Under the pieces are notes generated by a model. That model saw nothing but the letters and a program-made list of their open reading frames with translations. It did not search any database and was not told the origin of the DNA. Position numbers and translations under genes: made by a program. Positions 31,221-33,502 of a DNA stretch of 33,502 nucleotides are shown piece by piece (position 1 is the stretch's first letter; each line of letters opens with the position of its first letter). This DNA is from CAYTSA01 sp964440345 (GTDB lineage: Bacteria; Desulfobacterota; Desulfovibrionia; Desulfovibrionales; Desulfovibrionaceae), in contig CAYTSA010000037.1 in the NCBI GenBank assembly GCA_964440345.1, positions 1-33,502 on the forward strand. The letters run 5' to 3'.

Positions 31221-31916
31221 TCAGTCTTGTTCCACGGGCAGGCTGCGCTCTGCAAAGCGGCCGTTGTCGCTCTTGCCCCCGGGCACGGGATGGGCGTACT
31301 GGCGCCAGTCTGGGTCGTTGATATAATAAATGGACGACGTATGCAGCACATAGCGGTTGTTGTAGGAGAGTGCGACACTGATGATGATCTCTTTGTCTGA
31401 ATAGCCAGCCAGGTAGCCGGAGCTTACGTCCATGATGACGCCTGCGGCCATGGCGCCGGCCAGCCAGTCTTCCCAGCTGGTCATGCCGCGAGCCACGGCC
31501 ACGCCCAGCGGCAGAGCCGTGAACGAGCCCATGGGCGGCCGCTGGTAGCGGTCGCTGTGTTGCACGCAGAGCACCCGGTAATCCAGCACCAGGGTGGGGT
31601 CCGGCTCCACGGACACCTGCATTCCCCGGCTAACCAGCTGCGATTTCAGTAAATCCTCAAAAGCCAGATAAAAGGCCCGGTCCTCGCGCCGGTTCACCCA
31701 AATGGGCATAAACTGCAGATCATCGCGGTCATCTATGGCGTCCTCCACCATATCCGCCACGTCGTCGGCCAGGACTTCCCAATGGTAGGCGGCCTGCATC
31801 TTTTCCTGGGTGGACATTTCATACGTCACAGCTTGGGGAATCTGGGAATAGCACCCCGCCAACACTGCAGCCGCCATGGCGGAAAGCAGCCAGACTTGTA
31901 TCGTGGATCGTTTCAT
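31221..31916 (-). CDS. Lipoprotein of unknown function, operon partner of the FlgO-domain gene
   Basis: A 231-residue lipoprotein. ATG 31916 (MKRSTIQVWLLSAMAAAVLA then GC) gives a standard signal with lipobox LAGC at about Cys21; the frame to 31949 only adds residues. The mature part begins YSQIPQAVTYEMSTQEKMQA and contains DDVADMVEDAIDDRDD, LVSRGMQVSVEPDPTLVLDY, a Gly/Ala-rich hydrophobic stretch around residues 130-165 (LPLGVAVARGMTSW, then LAGAMAAGVIMDV), and SDKEIIISVALSYNNRYVLH. The arrangement resembles outer membrane lipoproteins with a glycine-zipper-like region paired with FlgO-like proteins. I recognise no named family. It leads a two-gene operon. Confidence 0.75.
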   Translation of the reverse strand: MKRSTIQVWLLSAMAAAVLAGCYSQIPQAVTYEMSTQEKMQAAYHWEVLADDVADMVEDAIDDRDDLQFMPIWVNRREDRAFYLAFEDLLKSQLVSRGMQVSVEPDPTLVLDYRVLCVQHSDRYQRPPMGSFTALPLGVAVARGMTSWEDWLAGAMAAGVIMDVSSGYLAGYSDKEIIISVALSYNNRYVLHTSSIYYINDPDWRQYAHPVPGGKSDNGRFAERSLPVEQD

Positions 31917-31998
31917 GCTCGCCTGTCTCCGTACCTTGCCCCGCCGCAATATGCTCAGGGCGTTCTCAACCTCTTTTCGACTCTTTTTCCCAGACCTT

Positions 31999-32153
31999 TA
32001 GCAGCCTGTTGAAACAGTCCATTTTTGCAGGCTGTTCAAAAAACAAGAGGGCACGGCGCGAAAAAAGTTCAATGCCGACGTGCAGATATATAATACACGA
32101 GAGTTTGAACTTTTTGAAACAACGCCGCCAACATGGTCTTTCAACAGCCTACC
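31999..32153. repeat. MITE-like inverted-repeat element
   Basis: About 155 bases with roughly 45-base imperfect terminal inverted repeats. CTGTTGAAA (32006-32014) pairs with TTTCAACAG (32139-32147). GTTCAAAAA (from 32034) pairs with TTTTTGAAAC (32111-32120) with one bulge. An inner perfect 11-bp pair is AAAAAGTTCAA (32062-32072) with TTGAACTTTTT (32105-32115). The centre is A/T-rich and non-coding. It fills much of the 291-base divergent gap between the lipoprotein gene (start 31916) and the sulfotransferase gene (start 32208). The structure suggests a miniature transposable element; no flanking target duplication could be recognised with confidence. Confidence 0.6.
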
Positions 32154-32207
32154 AGCTGGACAGGCCGGTAATGGTCACAGTACACCAACGAAGCACGGAG
32201 CAAAACC

Positions 32208-32990
32208 ATGGCTGTAACTGTTTTTGCCAACGGGGTGTGGAAATCTGGCACCAATATGCTGGTCAAGCTGTGCCGGCTGCTGGGATGGGAATGGACCCGG
32301 CCCGGCCTGGCCGCCAGCTTGCTGCACGGGCGTTGGCGTCCTGTCCGCCGGCTGCTGCGGGGCCCGCACGCCTGGAACGGACCGGCTTTGGACCTGGGGC
32401 TGGAGCTGCTCTGCCCGGTCGGTGAAGCCTGGCTGCGCCGCAAACTGGCCGCCGCGCAGGGGCGCTGCCTGAGCGGCCACGCCGCCTGGTCAGCCCGTTT
32501 CCAGAAGATGCTGGACGACGCCGGCGTCCGCACGCTGCACATTGTCCGCGACCCCAGGGACCTCGCTGTCTCTTTTGCCCACTGGATTCCCACACGGCCG
32601 GACTACTACGCCTATCCTTACTTTACAGGCCTGGACCTGGACAGCCGGGTGCTGCGCCTGCTGCAAGGCGCGGGCCCCATGGCGGGCCTGCCGGCAGTTC
32701 TTGCCCAGGCGGCCGGCTGGCTGCATGAACGTCCGAATACACTGCTCCTGCGTTTTGAGGACCTGGCCGACGCTGGGAGCAAAAATCAATTTGACGCAGT
32801 GGCTTCGGCTGCCCGATTTCTTGGCGCGCAGGACGCCGCATTGGAGCAGACAGCCGGATTACTCTTTGGCGGCACTCCCACCTTTCGCCAGGGCCTCGCC
32901 GGCGGCTGGCAAAATGACCTGCAGCCTGCCACGTCGCACAGTTTGCAAGCAGGTCTGGCGGATGCGCTCAAAGAATGGGGCTATGCATGA
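32208..32990 (+). CDS. PAPS-dependent sulfotransferase family protein
   Basis: A 260-residue protein with the two PAPS-binding signatures of the sulfotransferase fold: the 5'-phosphosulfate loop WKSGTNMLVKL (residues 11-21) and the 3'-phosphate motif LHIVRDPRDLAVSFAHWIP (about 110-128). A late FRQGLAGGWQND matches the FRKGxxGxW motif of Sulfotransfer_1. It should move sulfate from 3'-phosphoadenylyl sulfate to a hydroxyl of a glycan, lipid or other metabolite. CGGAG lies about 9 bases before ATG 32208. Its stop overlaps the start of the following O-antigen polymerase-like gene (ATGA), so a surface-glycan acceptor is a reasonable inference. Confidence 0.88.
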   Translation: MAVTVFANGVWKSGTNMLVKLCRLLGWEWTRPGLAASLLHGRWRPVRRLLRGPHAWNGPALDLGLELLCPVGEAWLRRKLAAAQGRCLSGHAAWSARFQKMLDDAGVRTLHIVRDPRDLAVSFAHWIPTRPDYYAYPYFTGLDLDSRVLRLLQGAGPMAGLPAVLAQAAGWLHERPNTLLLRFEDLADAGSKNQFDAVASAARFLGAQDAALEQTAGLLFGGTPTFRQGLAGGWQNDLQPATSHSLQAGLADALKEWGYA

Positions 32991-33502
32991 CCGGCCTGGC
33001 CGCTTCCCTGCCTCTGGCCCTGGCTTACTTTGTTTATCCCCTGGCGTTTCAAATGGCTTCGCTATTCGGCCAGGAGCCACACCGCAACTGGATAGACCTG
33101 GCCTGGCTGGCTTGCGGCCTGGCCGCCCTGCTGGGCGCGTGCTTTCGCGGCTGCATCGCTGCGCCGGCCCGCGCTGCCTTTGTTACAGGCGCCGTTCTGT
33201 GCGTCCTGGCGGCCTGGGCCGGGGTGCGTTTTGGCTACAGCTGGTTCACTGGCCCAGCAGCGCTGACGCCCTTTTTCATGGAGCTCAAGCCGCTTGCTTA
33301 CGCTGCAGCCGCAGCCGCGTGGGCTGGCTGGCTGGGCGCTCCATCGCGGCGCAGTTTCGTGCTTTGGGGGGTGGCGCTGGCCGCCGGCCTGGTGATTGAA
33401 ACCGGCATCCGATCCGTCCTCGCCGGCGAGCTGGCGCGGCCCATGGGCTCTGGGGAAGTGAACTACGACGCCTGCCTGCTGCTCGTCAGTTTGTGCGCCG
33501 CT
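32987..33502 (+). CDS. O-antigen polymerase/ligase-like membrane protein, N-terminal part (truncated by window edge)
   Basis: The frame runs from ATG 32987 (overlapping the sulfotransferase TGA as ATGA) for 172 codons to the window edge without a stop. The product is very hydrophobic, with about five membrane segments: LAASLPLALAYFVYPLAF, WIDLAWLACGLAALLGACF, FVTGAVLCVLAAWAGV, PLAYAAAAAAWAGWLG and SFVLWGVALAAGLVIETGI. A loop FTGPAALTPFFMELKPLAYA and the later RPMGSGEVNYDACLLLVSLC resemble O-antigen ligase/Wzy-type proteins, where a Gly-x-x-Asn loop precedes a helix. The diagnostic large periplasmic loop lies beyond the window, so the assignment is provisional. Confidence 0.6.
   Translation, partial: MTGLAASLPLALAYFVYPLAFQMASLFGQEPHRNWIDLAWLACGLAALLGACFRGCIAAPARAAFVTGAVLCVLAAWAGVRFGYSWFTGPAALTPFFMELKPLAYAAAAAAWAGWLGAPSRRSFVLWGVALAAGLVIETGIRSVLAGELARPMGSGEVNYDACLLLVSLCAA

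Noticed and set aside
1..33502. tRNA, rRNA, prophage, toxin-antitoxin or restriction genes
   Set aside because: I looked for cloverleaf-type T-arm motifs and for typical genes of such systems and saw none.

Overview
The window is about 33.5 kb of densely coded, roughly 55-60% GC chromosome from a Gram-negative bacterium. Gram-negative features include BamD, a long YidC with a periplasmic domain, several lipoproteins and signal-peptide proteins, and the start of an O-antigen-type locus. Gene content and order (trxA-trxB-bamD; pcm-DUF368-mrp-lytic transglycosylase-pgsA-ftsB; an AhpF-like disulfide reductase; a FlgO-domain protein; many chemoreceptors) fit a sulfate reducer of the Desulfovibrionales. 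That placement is inferred from gene content. I see no rRNA, tRNA, CRISPR array, prophage or intact insertion sequence.

Layout. (1) 1-1869: the N-terminal part of an AhpF-type tandem-thioredoxin-fold protein (minus strand), then a decayed azlCD branched-chain amino acid exporter locus and ridA (plus). (2) 2113-4541: moeA (minus) and two unrecognised small genes (plus), followed by a cluster of hairpins. (3) 4677-18795: a nearly unbroken minus-strand housekeeping block, read right to left: pcm, DUF368 (PopT-type undecaprenyl-phosphate carrier), mrp, lytic transglycosylase, pgsA, small hypothetical, ftsB, TPR protein, lipoprotein, fbp, tsaD, then, from its own strong promoter, trxA, trxB, bamD, a HisD-like protein, a divergent EF-G paralogue and a DUF2062 membrane protein. 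(4) 19045-25241: two divergent modules, each a periplasmic solute-binding protein followed by a methyl-accepting chemotaxis protein, with no ABC permease or ATPase gene. (5) 25245-30164 (minus): the classical rpmH-rnpA-yidD-yidC-jag-mnmE operon. (6) 30308-31916 (minus): a lipoprotein and FlgO-domain pair. (7) 31999-33502: a MITE-like inverted-repeat element, then a sulfotransferase and the first part of an O-antigen polymerase-like gene (plus), probably the edge of a surface glycan cluster.

Most notable: the twin divergent binding-protein/chemoreceptor modules with GC-rich hairpins between the two genes of each pair; the azlC-azlD internal deletion; rnpA, whose conserved N-terminus contains no ATG, GTG or TTG and may start at ATT; an EF-G paralogue lacking the usual domain IV motif, next to a HisD-like protein; and two non-coding inverted-repeat elements.
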